Positions 1-10,984 of a DNA stretch of 64,000 nt are shown here, one piece after another. The stretch's first letter is position 1; each line of letters opens with the position of its first letter. The stretch lies in the NCBI GenBank assembly GCA_034769895.1, contig CM068370.1:38281031-38345030 (forward strand), given 5' to 3'. Origin of the DNA: Magicicada septendecula (Eukaryota > Arthropoda > Insecta > Hemiptera > Cicadidae). Below the pieces are notes generated by a model. It had not been told where the DNA came from and made no database searches. It was given only the letters and a program-made list of their open reading frames with translations. The translations under genes and the position numbers were made by a program.

Positions 1-262
1 ATGAATGAAGATGATTCGTCAATTTGAAGGAAGAGAGAATGTACAGGTGGACGTGGACTTGTCAGTTTGGCTATTCCCGCCGTTACCTCGACACTTCGAG
101 CTGTTACGACTTTTTTAACTCTACAGTCACATTAAATTTGTAAAGTAGGCACCCAGAGTATCCTATCGAGGTAACAACGTCCCTTTCTGCTAAAACCTCT
201 GTGTAGTAGTCAGTGAGTTGACGGAAGAAACGGTAATGGAAGTAATCATAATCAGCTGGAAG
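1..262. other. Unassigned sequence
   Basis: No convincing coding region, repeat boundary or RNA gene is visible here. The stretch leads into the 3' end of a minus-strand LINE fragment. Confidence 0.5.
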
Positions 263-490
263 GATTAAACAAAGGATGGTGTGTTCCGGCCTCAAACAAT
301 TAAAGAGTCTAGAGCTGGCCACTCCAGCGCTTCCTCGGACGTCCCAAACCTCTCCGTCCCTTCTGCTTGTAGTTCCATAATTATTTGGGAATGCGGCAGT
401 CATCCATTCGGCAAAGATGTTCCCACCAATTCAGACGATACTAGGCAATCCTGTCGCGTATACTCATAATATTCTGTTAATGCCGTATAT
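263..490 (-). mobile_element. LINE 3'-terminal fragment, family A
   Basis: Read on the minus strand, this is the extreme C-terminal and 3' end of a non-LTR retrotransposon. It encodes a peptide beginning MTAAFPNN and ending near LRPEHTIL. The same sequence recurs at 41685-41900 (minus), where it is joined to recognisable LINE reverse-transcriptase C-terminal sequence, and a ~100-bp piece recurs at 61665-61765. The three copies share the phrases ttccggcctcaaac, gctggccactccag and cttcctcggacgtccc. The copy is strongly 5'-truncated and cannot encode a working protein. Family assignment rests only on similarity between copies inside this window. Confidence 0.6.
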
Positions 491-504
491 ATATATATTT
501 ATAA

Positions 505-660
505 TTAAATTTACCTCAAGATGTTATTTTTTTTTTTTTTCCTTTTTTGGAACATGTTTCGGGTACTATCTTGTACCCATCCTCAACCTTCCGGTTTTTT
601 TGTCTGGTGAAGTACATATGTGTTGTTGGTTGACTATTATTATTATTGTGGCTTCCTGGT
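505..660 (-). mobile_element. Penelope-like element 3' terminus (relic)
   Basis: This stretch aligns by eye with the 3' terminus of the Penelope-like fragment at 26360-26520. Shared words in the same order are tacctcaagatgtta, ggaacatgtt, ccttcc and gtctggtgaagta. No coding part remains, so it is a solo end. It carries a hammerhead-like core, listed separately. Penelope-like elements are retroelements with a reverse transcriptase and usually a GIY-YIG endonuclease, and hammerhead motifs are known from their terminal repeats. Confidence 0.6.
549..588 (-). ncRNA. Hammerhead-ribozyme-like core
   Basis: On the minus strand the order is TTGAGGA, then a six-pair stem II (GGGTAC with GTACCC, loop AAGATA), then GAAA followed by CATGTTCC. 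The consensus is CTGANGA, stem II, GAAA, so one core base differs (T for the first C). The sibling at 26398-26436 keeps the same CATGTTCC side but has an entirely different, still fully paired stem II (GAGAGC with GCTCTC). That covariation supports an RNA structure. Stems I and III were not resolved. Confidence 0.5.
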
Positions 661-685
661 GTGTGTGTGTGTGTGTGTGTGTGTG
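660..685 (+). repeat. (GT)n microsatellite
   Basis: A pure GT run of about 13 units follows the Penelope-type relic. Confidence 0.9.
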
Positions 686-919
686 CACGCTTAAGTCACA
701 GTACACAATAAAGACAGAACATTGTAATGTTACGTAGGATAATGAAGTATAACATGTCAGATTTTGGTAATGGAAATATAATTTGCATTTTCATGTTAGA
801 CGTAATATAGTTACATGTAGTTTATTAGCATTTGTGTATGTGTGTGCACTTGATATTGCGTAAACGTGTCTGCTCTGCTCTACTTGCATATTCTCATGTA
901 ATAAAGGACGCACCTCGGT
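686..919. other. Unassigned AT-rich sequence
   Basis: No coding or repeat feature was recognised between the GT run and the complex CA minisatellite. Confidence 0.5.
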
Positions 920-1105
920 CATGATCCGACGCACGCACACACGAACACACACAGACGCACACGCATACGTAACGTAATCACACACACACATACGCAACGT
1001 AACCAAACACGCACACACGTACACACGCAACGAGCGCACACGTACACAACGTAACCAAACACGCACACGCGAACACACACACAGACGCATACGTACACAC
1101 TGCCG
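920..1105 (-). repeat. Complex CA-rich minisatellite
   Basis: Short CA runs are interspersed with the recurring words acgtaacgtaatcacac and cgcaacgtaaccaaacac. The reverse complements, ttacgttgcgtatg and tttggttacgttgcg, recur on the plus strand at 4005-4060 and 4420-4560. The array therefore exists in both orientations within 4 kb. Open frames across it are low-complexity artefacts. Confidence 0.7.
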
Positions 1106-1334
1106 TCGTAACGTTAGATTGCTAATGACGGATACAATCAGTCTGATGTATAGTATTCACGTATAGGCTCCTCATAGTACCATATCAATATCTGTAATGT
1201 TATTAAATAACATTTAACATTATAAATAAATTTTATTTCCAACTAAAGTCAGAGACATCCCCAGTAGTTTTTCACCTAGAACGTATACAAAACATCTGAA
1301 TTCTTGTTGGACCTATCACTAAACGATAATGCAG
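1106..1334. other. Unassigned AT-rich sequence
   Basis: No feature was recognised between the two CA-rich minisatellite blocks. Confidence 0.45.
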
Positions 1335-1440
1335 ACGCACACGTAATCACACATCCGACGTGCACGCACACAGACGCATACGCAACGTAACCAAACACGC
1401 GCACACACGAACACATAGACGCACACGCACACACATACAT
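1335..1440 (-). repeat. Complex CA-rich minisatellite, second block
   Basis: It carries the same vocabulary as 920-1105 (gacgcatacgcaacgtaacc, acacgcgcacacacg). The two are separated by about 230 bp of AT-rich unique-looking sequence. Confidence 0.6.
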
Positions 1441-2640
1441 ACGACGTTGACATGAATCATGTTACGTTGTGTCGCGCTGACCCGATATTTATAAACACCC
1501 GACTTCCATACAGATTTAAATAATACTTTCATGCTTTTGGCTGTCCTAAAAAACATACCATACTATTACACAGGACGTTATGTATTACAACAATTTTAAT
1601 TTCGTTTAGCAACACTCGTAGACGATAGCTATTTATGTATGGAAGTAAGCCATGTGTCAAATTAGAAAGTGAAAGTAAAATGCATCGATTTAGACACCCA
1701 ACCTCTGAACATACATGCAATTAATATCAATCTCTGTAATGTGTGTGAGAGAGAGAGAGAATTTAATGTGTATCAACTTTCAAACGTGTACGCTACCGCC
1801 GTATGATATATATATACACACAAGACGACATGTCACTATTTCTCATTTGTATGAGACACTCATCGTACAATCGACTATTGTGTATAACAACAACAACATT
1901 TAAGAGGTAAGTAAAAGATTTGCATATGTTACTAAGTAAAAAAAAAAAAAAACATAATTTTATTGAATATTCAGATTTTATTTAAATTGTGCTTATAGTC
2001 GGTCTATTTGATTTTTTTTTTGGTCTGTTGCCTAATGAAGCACATGTGCTTAGGTCAGTTACTGTTGTCAAGAACGGTGTTTTTTTTGTTTGACAGATAT
2101 TTTTGATGTGTTTGTAGATTTCCAATTTTAAGTGTTCTAAATACACTGTCCTGTCATTATTATTATACGAGGTTAATCTGTATTATTACATGAGTCATCA
2201 ATCGAGTAACTCAAGAAGCGATTACTGGGTACGTTTATGTACTATACATTTAGACAGAATTTACTGATATCACGAGTAGACCTACTTAAATACGTTCAAT
2301 ACAAAAAGGATTAATTGCCCTACACCTGAGTGCTATATTTTACGAATGCGTGCGTATTTTCTACATAAGGATTAATATAATTACTCATACGTCTGATCAA
2401 TAAGATCTTTTGTCAAATGTAACGAAATTTAGAAATGCATTTTCTCATAACAAAATACAACGTACCCTTTCATTTTATATTCAAACTATTCTTATCTGAA
2501 ACAGAACGTTATATAGATAATACGCTGTCCTGTTTTAAAAAAAAAATTTATTCAGGTATTAATCTGTTTGTTTAAACGTTGATCTATGTACGTGACCATA
2601 CGTACTTGTTTTCGTAATATTTGTTATAATACCTTTCCTG
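1441..2640. other. Unassigned, AT-rich, with one copy of a recurring unit
   Basis: Near 1685-1735 a phrase reading acctctgaacatacatgcaa is homologous to units at 3655-3690, 4195-4230, 4745-4790 and 4905-4950. A good splice-donor-like gaggtaagta lies near 1903. No coding exon can be supported. The remainder is AT-rich with short homopolymers. Confidence 0.45.
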
Positions 2641-2756
2641 TTCTGGATTTATGATGTGTGTGTTGAAAGCCTTATGTATATATTTATATATATAGCACAT
2701 AATGTATATGATAATGAAGCAGGTACTGTTATTATTATAGGAACAAGAAGGATGGA

Positions 2757-3025
2757 TCATAGAATAAATACCATATCAAAACAAGAGGAGGAGGATCTTC
2801 TCCATAAATGGTTTTTTTCTCCGAAACGGTTAACACCTGTAGAAATTACAAAATTAAAAGCAATAGTCAACAGGCCAAGCTCAAGTATAAGACCATTTCT
2901 AAAAGACTTAATAAACAATTTATAAAACCCCAGCGATCTACATCTCGTGTTTCGTGGCATGAGGAAAAACGGCGTAGGATAACAGTACTTGTTAAGGTAA
3001 CAAACTACTTTTAATACACAATTTT
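2757..3025 (+). pseudogene. Small ORF with a duplicated tail of the 3273-3614 gene
   Basis: A short frame (in-frame from about 2656, clearest from 2755 to 2925) encodes a 58-residue charged peptide that I do not recognise. From about 2930 to 3025 the DNA is about 80% identical to 3542-3640, the end of the neighbouring small gene: compare cccagcgatctacatct with cccagcgacctacatct, then aaggtaacaaactactttta with aaggtgacaaactactttta. The region thus looks like a partial duplicate whose frame has been lost. An acceptor-like run, ttattattatag, precedes 2741, so a spliced origin cannot be excluded. Confidence 0.35.
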
Positions 3026-3272
3026 TTTATCACTGTGTGTGCGTATGTTTGACTGTAGTGCAGAGAATACTATTTGAAAAGACATTAACTTATTTAGAAC
3101 GGATCTGGCGATAACTATTTCTGTGGACTTTCCTAATATATATATTTTGTAACAGCGCTAATTCTGCCTGTGTGTATGTACATGCAAAGCTTCAGGCGAT
3201 GAAAGTGAACTTTCCTGATGGCCACACCATTCCTTTCACTAGTCTTCTTTGTAGCGAATATTCTGACATTGT

Positions 3273-3614
3273 ATGGTTCCACCTCGCTTGATACAGACGT
3301 CTTCACTTCTAATAATAATGTCGTTTATCACAAAATTCAACGCAGTTTCTGCTATTGAGTACAAACGTTGTGCAGAATTAACAGTGGACAAACAGTATCC
3401 GATCGTTAACATGTTGCATGTGGACACGCGATATGGGAAGTCTGTGCTTGTAACGTTGGAAGATTGTGAGCGCCGCTATCGTGTATATCTACCTAAGAGG
3501 TATGCTGACGTCTTTACAGATGAAGAACTCCGTCATATAAATCCCAGCGACCTACATCTTGTGTTTCGAGGGATGAAGAATCAGACAGCGCATGTGGAAA
3601 TTGTATCTCGTTAA
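3273..3614 (+). CDS. Small protein of unknown function, 113 aa
   Basis: This is the only compact, non-low-complexity ORF in the first 9 kb. The likely body starts at the internal methionine near residue 16 (MSFITKFNAVSAIE). Its core reads TRYGKSVLVTLED, then YRVYLPKRYADVFTDEEL, then a C-terminal LVFRGMKN segment with alternating hydrophobic residues. That pattern suggests a small beta-rich fold, possibly OB-like. I recall similar multi-copy small proteins in insect genomes, but I cannot name a function. It is flanked on both sides by duplicated DNA, and its last ~100 bp are duplicated at 2930-3025. It could therefore belong to a mobile or amplified unit rather than being a host gene. Confidence 0.45.
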   Translation: MVPPRLIQTSSLLIIMSFITKFNAVSAIEYKRCAELTVDKQYPIVNMLHVDTRYGKSVLVTLEDCERRYRVYLPKRYADVFTDEELRHINPSDLHLVFRGMKNQTAHVEIVSR

Positions 3615-3639
3615 GGTGACAAACTACTTTTAATAAACA

Positions 3640-3956
3640 ATTTTTTTAATTTATTTCACTATACGCCTCTGAACCTATATGTAATTATTTGTAAACTGCG
3701 TTACCTGTTGCAGCAAACGATAATATTTAACATGATTTTAATGTTGTTGTTGCTTCTTCTACAAGTACGACACATTAATTTATTTCACTACAGTGATATA
3801 TACATACATACAATGACTATAGCATATTTAAATCTGTTATCTGTTATCTGTTTTATTGGACCTACATGTACATGATTCGTATGCACGTTGTCTGTATGTG
3901 TGTGCGTGTGCGTGTGTGTGTGTGTGTGTGCACGTGTTGCGTATGTGTGCGTGTAC

Positions 3957-3991
<35 letters not shown>

Positions 3992-4060
3992 CGTGCACGT
4001 GTGGTGTAACCCAAACGTGTGTACGTTGTATGTGTGTGATTACGTTACGTATGCGTGTGC

Positions 4061-4140
<80 letters not shown>

Positions 4141-5060
4141 TATTTAACATGATTTTAATGTTGTTGTTGCTTCTTCTACAAGTACGACACATTAATTTAT
4201 TTCACTATACGCCTCTGAACCTATATGTAATTATTTGTAAACTGCTTTACCTGTTGCAGCAAACGTTAACACTAGAACGATTATTATTCAGTGATATATA
4301 CATACATACAATTTACTTATTAAACACTTCAATGATTGTAACGTCTTACAATGACTATAGCATATTTAAATCTGTTATCTGTTTATTGGCCCTACATGTA
4401 CACGTTGTATGTATGTGTATGATTACGTTGCGTTTGCGTCTGTGTGTGGGCGCGTTGCGTGTTTGGTTACGTTGCGTATGCGTATGTATGTGTGTGTGTG
4501 TGTGATTACGTTGCGTATGCGTCTGTATGTGCGCGCGTTGCGTGTGCATCTGTGTGTGTGTGATATTTAACATGATTTTAATGTTGTTGTTGTATTGTTA
4601 TGTTGCAGGTTGCTTCTTCTACAAGTACGACACACAATTATATATAAACTTTCGAAAAATATCAATTTCTAATGTATTTATTTAATTGTGAATTTTATAT
4701 TGTGAATGTTAAAATATATTTAATCATTAAACAAATTATGACTTTATTTTATTTCACTCTACACCTCTGAACATGTGTACAATTAATTTATTTTTTGTGA
4801 ACTGTTACATCAGAAGATTTGTATGAATTTCAGTCGCCGTTTTCATGTGTGTGTATAATTTTAATTTATTTCGCTATACACTACTGAACCTATGTGTGTG
4901 TTATTTCACTCTACACCTCTGAACATGTGTACAATTAATTTATTTTTTGTGAACTGTTACATCAGAAGATTTGTATGAATTTCAGCCGCCGTTTTCATGT
5001 GTGTGTATAATTTTAATTTATTTCGCTATACACTACTGAACCTATGTGTGTGTGTGTGTG
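3640..5060 (+). repeat. Tandem and interspersed unit array with GT minisatellites
   Basis: Two unit types alternate. Unit 1 (gatatttaacatgatttt, then atgttgttgttgcttcttc, then acaagtacgacac) appears near 3727, 4138 and 4561. In the third copy it is interrupted by a tgttgcag-like insertion. Unit 2 (cacctctgaacatgtgtac and variants, followed by taattattt) appears near 3655, 4195, 4745 and 4905. The last two lie in an ~150-bp direct duplication (4740-4885 and 4890-5050). Between units lie GT runs (about 3898-3990, 4062-4139, 4485-4505 and 5045-5068). Confidence 0.65.
4062..4139 (+). repeat. (GT)n microsatellite
   Basis: An almost pure GT run of about 39 units lies inside the unit array. Confidence 0.9.
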
Positions 5061-5503
<443 letters not shown>

Positions 5504-5682
5504 GAGAGAGGGAGAGAGAGGACGTTACTATTTGTTGACACAGTTGAAACAAGTGAGAGTGAGAGAGAGAGAGAGGACGTTAATATTTGTCGAATAAATA
5601 TAAACTTTCTAATTTCATATACATGCGCTCGTACTGACCACAGAGAGAGAGGAGAACGGTTTGACCATAACGTTTGACAACA

Positions 5683-5709
5683 AGAGAGAGAGAGAGAGAC
5701 ATACACAAC

Positions 5710-5753
<44 letters not shown>

Positions 5754-5756
5754 GAG
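5683..5756 (+). repeat. (GA)n microsatellite, second block
   Basis: GA runs are broken by catacacaacgtgtgtg. The same break and the preceding gtttgacaac recur near 5893-5940, so this block and the next are duplicates. Confidence 0.85.
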
Positions 5757-5764
5757 GACGAATA

Positions 5765-6275
5765 ATACAGAGGTTGGTACATCTGATCATATAGATTTAA
5801 TATACATTATAACACACGACAAATTGAACTCATGTAAAGGTTGGTACACCTAATCATATATTTTAATATACACTATAATGCCGGTGAGCATAACGTTTGA
5901 CAACGAGAGAGAGAGACATACACACCGTGTGTGAGAGAGTAACAATTATGATCATATATAGTTTGAATTTCCCACCACAGAAGAGAAAGAAATGTTGGCA
6001 GATCTGCTCTATACACGCACACAATAATTTAAGATTGGTAACCCTGATCATATATTTTATATATACACTATATAACACATATTTGAATTTCCCTCTCCCC
6101 ACCGCAGAAAATGTTGACAACCCTGCTCATATAAAATATCTATACACTATAATAATACTACAGAGGTTGGTACACCTGATCATATAGATTTAATATACAT
6201 TATAACACACAACAAATTTGAACTCATGCAAAGGTTGGTACACCTGATCATATATTTTAGTATACACTATCATGC
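5765..6275 (+). repeat. Local direct duplication of a ~110-bp unit
   Basis: The segment containing gaggttggtacatctgatca, taacacac and aaggttggtacacctaatca at 5771-5880 is repeated with few changes at 6163-6272. Partial versions (cctgatcatatattttata, ccctgctcatata) lie between them. No coding function is evident. Confidence 0.65.
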
Positions 6276-6600
6276 TTCGAGTTGGAACCACCCCCACCCA
6301 CTGATATGAAATAAAAAAAACAACCTCCCACCCAACACCACCCACTGATATGCAAATCAGCTTTCTTAAAAAAATAAAAAAGTATATTCACGGATGCTGG
6401 TGGTCCATTGAACATCATCCCACCAAATCAATTTAATTAAAAAAATAAAAAAATAAAATAAAAAAAATAAAAAAATTTATTCGCGGAAATTCGCGGTGCT
6501 GTGGTCCATCGGGATGCTGCGGGTCCAGCGGTGGCGGCGTCATCTCTGAGATCATGTTTTTTATTGTTTTTTAAGAAAGGCGTCATTCCTTTGTGGCTCA
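6276..6600. other. Low-complexity A-rich and C-rich sequence
   Basis: The stretch holds ccacccacccactgatatg-type repeats and A-rich runs. No gene is recognised. Confidence 0.5.
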
Positions 6601-7110
6601 GAACTCTCAGTTTCCCTCTACTCACGAACGTCTTATGAATCGCCTGCGGTCCTTCGGCGCCGGTGGTCAATGTTTTGAAAACTACTGGCTGTATCAGATT
6701 TACAGACAAGAGAACGATTCAAACCTCACTATATTATTAGCCTACTAGTGAATTCCTAATATTAATAAATGTTTACCGTAGTAGCCCTAGTACTACTATT
6801 CTCAGTATTCCTCCTAATAATATCCGTCTTGTTCCTATCCACTACATTCGCGAATTTTTTTTAAAAACCATTTTCTGACTAATCGTTATAACTCTTATTT
6901 ATAAATACATTTGTTGGTCTAATAATGTTAATGAACGTGCATATAATGTTACTAAAATTTTATAAAAATGTATTAACAATAATACATTTTTAAAATAATA
7001 TATTAATTTAATAAATTTAGATATTGACTGGGATAGTAGGCTAACAAAATTTAGACGCATCTGTGGAACGATTCAGAGGTACCTGAAAAATAAAACACGG
7101 AAGGAAAGGG
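6601..7110 (+). repeat. ~500-bp dispersed repeat, copy 1
   Basis: This segment matches 12037-12600 over nearly its whole length. Shared anchors are cttatgaatcgcctgcggtc, gaaaactactggctgtat, tattcctatccactacatt and ggaacgattcagaggtacct. Its last ~75 bp read, on the plus strand, like LINE reverse-transcriptase tail (LTKFRRICGT). In this copy the LINE-like frame stops at a (GA)n array. It has one copy of the 39-bp module that is triplicated in the other copy. Confidence 0.7.

Positions 7111-7113
<3 letters not shown>

Positions 7114-7185
<72 letters not shown>
7114..7185 (+). repeat. (GA)n microsatellite
   Basis: A pure GA run of about 36 units sits at the truncation point of the dispersed repeat. 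Confidence 0.9.
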
Positions 7186-7186
<1 letters not shown>

Positions 7187-8110
7187 AGTTTGCAGCGGCG
7201 GAGGAGGTCACCATACTTAATATTCCGTAAACGGTGTCAGAGATGACCTCATGTGGACGCCTGTGAACTTGACTCGGGTTTTGGTAATGCGTTTGAAATA
7301 TTTATGTAGGCGTCGCGTGGTTTGGAAGGCATGGATTTAACCCCAATCCTCGCCGGAAATTTGTTTATTTGTTTTTGGAAATTCTTCTTACAGACCTGTT
7401 TTTTTTATATTAACATAATATTAACGAAGTATCAATTTTTGCAAACTGATTTTATCCATACGATTTATTATCATTTTGTCGATTGTCACTGTCACACTAT
7501 ACGCCGTAACTGAATATACCTGAGGACACATACGTTGAACAAGACGCCTCTGTCTTTTGAGAAGTGGACTCGGATGACTACGCCGCGGCGTCTTGCACGT
7601 AGATTTTACGTCCGAACGGCAAGGACGTAGACAAACCCCCTTATTGGCAAGCACCGTCCACGACCAGGTGATTCTTGGAAACGGCCTCGTCGAATACTGT
7701 ACTAGAACACGGCCTAGTACTAGCACGCCGTTGGGGACCGGTCCCCTAAATTTAAATAAGTATTCAGTTCTGGACCTCGGATCACAAGGCAGGAGCTCCT
7801 TCCGGTAGCTCGGAACTTGTAATCCAACATGACGTCAGAACTTACATCCCCACAGGTCTGACGGCGGCGTTATTATCCACTTGAAAATCCAACGATTCCC
7901 AATTAGCATTTACCAATATCCCCTCTTTATGTAGACTAATAATATTATGAAGAACCCTGGACTGTTTATTAATTTTTCCGAAAAGTGGATGCGCTTTAGT
8001 ATGAAATAGAGCCTGTAAGTATAAATAAAAATGTTTTCCCCTAGGAAAATTTTTAAATCGGATCATTTGGAGTGCTTTCAAAAAGGTGGTTATTATCCTT
8101 ACTTTCAAAA
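7186..8110. other. Unassigned sequence
   Basis: Several short frames exist on both strands. None has a recognisable domain or biased composition. Confidence 0.5.
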
Positions 8111-8940
8111 TACAAAAATTATAAAGTTTAACTTTTATTTACAGTACTTAAAATTGTGAAAATAGCTTATATCCTAATTTATCCTATTTTAAAACTAGTG
8201 AACATAAAACACTTTCTATAAATTTAAATAGTTTTATTTTCATAAGCGTGAGGAATCTTATTACAGCTCTTATAGCAAATAAGAGCAATCACAGCAAAAA
8301 TTAAAAAATCCAGATTACTCTAATATTCCGTTGGTAACATAAGAACTGTGGAGCACACAATCATACAACAAGTACTGAAACATAGGAACACTGATATTTG
8401 TGTTAAAATTCCTTTTACTCTGACACTTTACTGGAGTTTTAATTTTTTTTTAATTTTTGATTTCTCTACTGCGCCTATGCTACCAAAATTTGAAACTTAA
8501 CACTACATTAAAATCTTAGTTAAAATTCCCTTTAACTTGATATGACACATGAATTTTTGCTATTTTTATCAAAATTTGCATCCACTTTTTACGCTCTGAC
8601 ATAAAAAAAACTTGAAATTTTCAAAACTGAACATTTTTGGAGAGATTGTGGTTAAACGTCCCTTTAATTTGATACCTCCTTTGACTTTAGCAATTTTGTT
8701 TTACAATTTTGACCTCCGGCCTCCTATTTTTTTTTTTGGCGGGGGGACAATCTCAAAGCAATATGGTTCCATAGGGTAATAGTGTGGGCACACGTGCCAA
8801 GTTTTAGTAAAACTTTACCAAAATCGGTTGATGCGTTCAAAAGTTATCGTGAGACTACCGCAAACAGACAAGAAAATGGCAAACGGTCGAGTCAGAACTG
8901 AGAACTTGTTTCGCTCGTCCAATTAATTTACTGAGCAGGT
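8111..8940 (+). other. AT-rich segment with an unidentified conserved-looking tail
   Basis: Loose internal repeats of the theme aattccctttaatttga recur near 8410, 8530 and 8660. The end (about 8750-8930) contains ccaagttttagtaaaac followed by aaaatcggttgatgcgttca. Phrases of this type are common in 3' parts of arthropod interspersed repeats. I cannot name the family. Confidence 0.3.
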
Positions 8941-9615
8941 GGTCTTCCAATGCATCGCCTCCCCTCAATGTAACGTTCAGTTATTGATAATAAATTGTCA
9001 TAATATTTTGCTAAATACAGAAACCTTTCTATTATAGCGTACACAATTCGTCTTTATTATTGCTACCTTGGTACGTATATTCAGTTGCGAAGCGTCAGGG
9101 GAGACAAGGTAGACAGTGTCTCTCCAACTAATTTATTCATAAAATAATTAAATTTTATTTATGAATTAAGTTTCGTAAGTTACTCAGAAAGTGTATAAAA
9201 CTAATTTAAGAAGTTAAATATCACACGACATGATGCGAGTGTGAACCATGGACCCTTGGTGTGCGATGCAATTGTACTCGGAGTATCAGGGTAGACGTTT
9301 CTTGGAATGTCTTTTTAACAAGGGTGGTGGTGAGGAGGGCTTTGGTTGACGACAACGGGAGAGGACCTTCGCGCACAGCATAAAAATGCGTCCCGTACAT
9401 CACATCAGAAGACACGTCTCCCCTGCACTAAATAGCAGGATTCTCTCCTGGCCGCCTGTGTTTGTTTCAATGTGCTCGTGTAGTGAATATTTGTTTTTGT
9501 TGAGTTTACAAAGTATTTTTAATTTTGTATATAGTGGAGTAGCTAAGAAGTGTGTAATCATTTACGTACTAACTATTTAATAATACATATTATTAAGTGC
9601 CAGTACTGTTTAATT
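8941..9615. other. Unassigned sequence
   Basis: No domain, terminal repeat or RNA gene was recognised upstream of the hAT-like fragment. Confidence 0.45.
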
Positions 9616-9631
9616 GGTTGAAAGGAGCAAA

Positions 9632-10180
9632 ATGAATACAGTTAGTACCAGTTCTACCGCAGAAGTGTTTGTTCTAAACTCTCACAACTTTGATTCATTA
9701 GAATTTTAGTTAAAATACGAAATCAATACGTTACATTTCGAGCAAAAGGTGTTGCTTAAGTTAAAAATATCTCGGGCGTCTTTAGATTTGTCTCAAAAGG
9801 ATGGAAAAGTTGTCAGAAATTTTCAAAACGTTTGGTATAGTAAATATAGGTGGTTCTCTGGTTGTAAGCGAAACAAAACTCTGCACTGATATTATTGTTT
9901 GATGGTTAGTGGAGAGGAACCATGGAGCAAAGTTGGAGTAGGCACTATACAAAATTTTGAAGCTGAAGCAGCTAAAGATGCTGGTAGCAAAACTCGCATA
10001 AAAAATTCTGAGATGTCTCACGTGCTAGGACGTAGCAGAATTGAACATTGTTTGTCCGAAACACCTAGAATTCAAGGAGTACAGCACAATAAAAATGTGG
10101 CACGAAATCGAAAGATAGTAGGCCGTTTCATAGATAGATGTTTATTATTCAGGGAAATAAGGGTAATCTTTCAGGGGTAG
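9632..10180 (+). pseudogene. hAT-type (TTF zinc-finger / ZMYM1-like) transposase fragment
   Basis: From about 9785 the plus strand encodes VVRNFQNVWYSKYRWFSGC, then NKTLH, a YYCL segment, a W-S-K-V-G block, NFEAEAAKDA, a final S-R-I-E-H-C-L block and N-R-K-I-V-G-R-F-I-D. This is the order seen in the N-terminal TTF-type zinc finger and following helices of ZMYM1/DUF4371-like proteins related to hAT transposases: aromatic W-Y-KY-W, cysteine pair, then a histidine-containing helix. Only the N-terminal part is present, the DDE catalytic core and RNase-H fold are absent, and an in-frame TGA interrupts the finger region. I infer a dead copy. No terminal inverted repeats were found. Confidence 0.55.
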
Positions 10181-10199
10181 TAAGAAAAATGAGCAATCT

Positions 10200-10980
10200 C
10201 TTAATAAGGTCAATCGTTTAGAAACTTTAAATTTACTGGCAACGGAAGAGTCTTTTATGAAAGAACATATACAGAGAATAAGAAAAATGAGACACGGCTT
10301 GTAGACTCGTTTATAAGAAAATATGAAACGTCTGTGTAATGCCTACAGTAATCCGGATTTGTCAGCATTAAAAAAGTGAATAAACTTTATATTTTTCTAG
10401 AAATATTTTCTAATTAAGATTAGAAACCACACCAACAACAATTTCTTTTTCATGATATTAGACCAAGTTATATAAGGAATTCGCATGTTTCAGATAGTCA
10501 CTTAGCTATTATCTGATAGAGGTAGCATTAACTCTGTTTACATAGTTTTACTGGTTCATTAAGAACGTCGACAATCTTAGTAAGAGGTTGCTTTTGACTT
10601 ATATCTTTGTGTCTACCCAAATTATTTTGTCACTCTTCGCCATTGCGTATATTACACTATTAGATATCGTTCAGAGAGAAATATAACAGCCATATTCTAT
10701 ACAGATTTATTGTTTCTGTTTCAGGTGAGTTGAACTAATGGTGGTCACTGAACGTCTGATGCGTAGTGCTGTGGTAACTAATATCAATATGTTCCTTGGC
10801 ACCCTAATCACTACAGACTATACACGGAAAATAAAGAACGCCCTCTCATACGCGAGGTACTTGAACATTTATTTCATTCTACAATATCCAAGATTAAGCA
10901 ATTATTTTTTAGTTTATTAACTTTCACTAAATATTAAGCTGCAGCAACTAATTTTTATCTTAAATTGCTAAATGATTTTC
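10200..10980. other. Unassigned AT-rich sequence
   Basis: No domain or boundary was recognised. One 60-residue frame near 10738-10920 has no recognisable feature. Confidence 0.5.
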
Positions 10981-10984
10981 TAAT

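Noticed and set aside
3856-4505. Frames of 94 and 205 codons rich in Cys-Val
   Set aside because: GT microsatellite artefacts.
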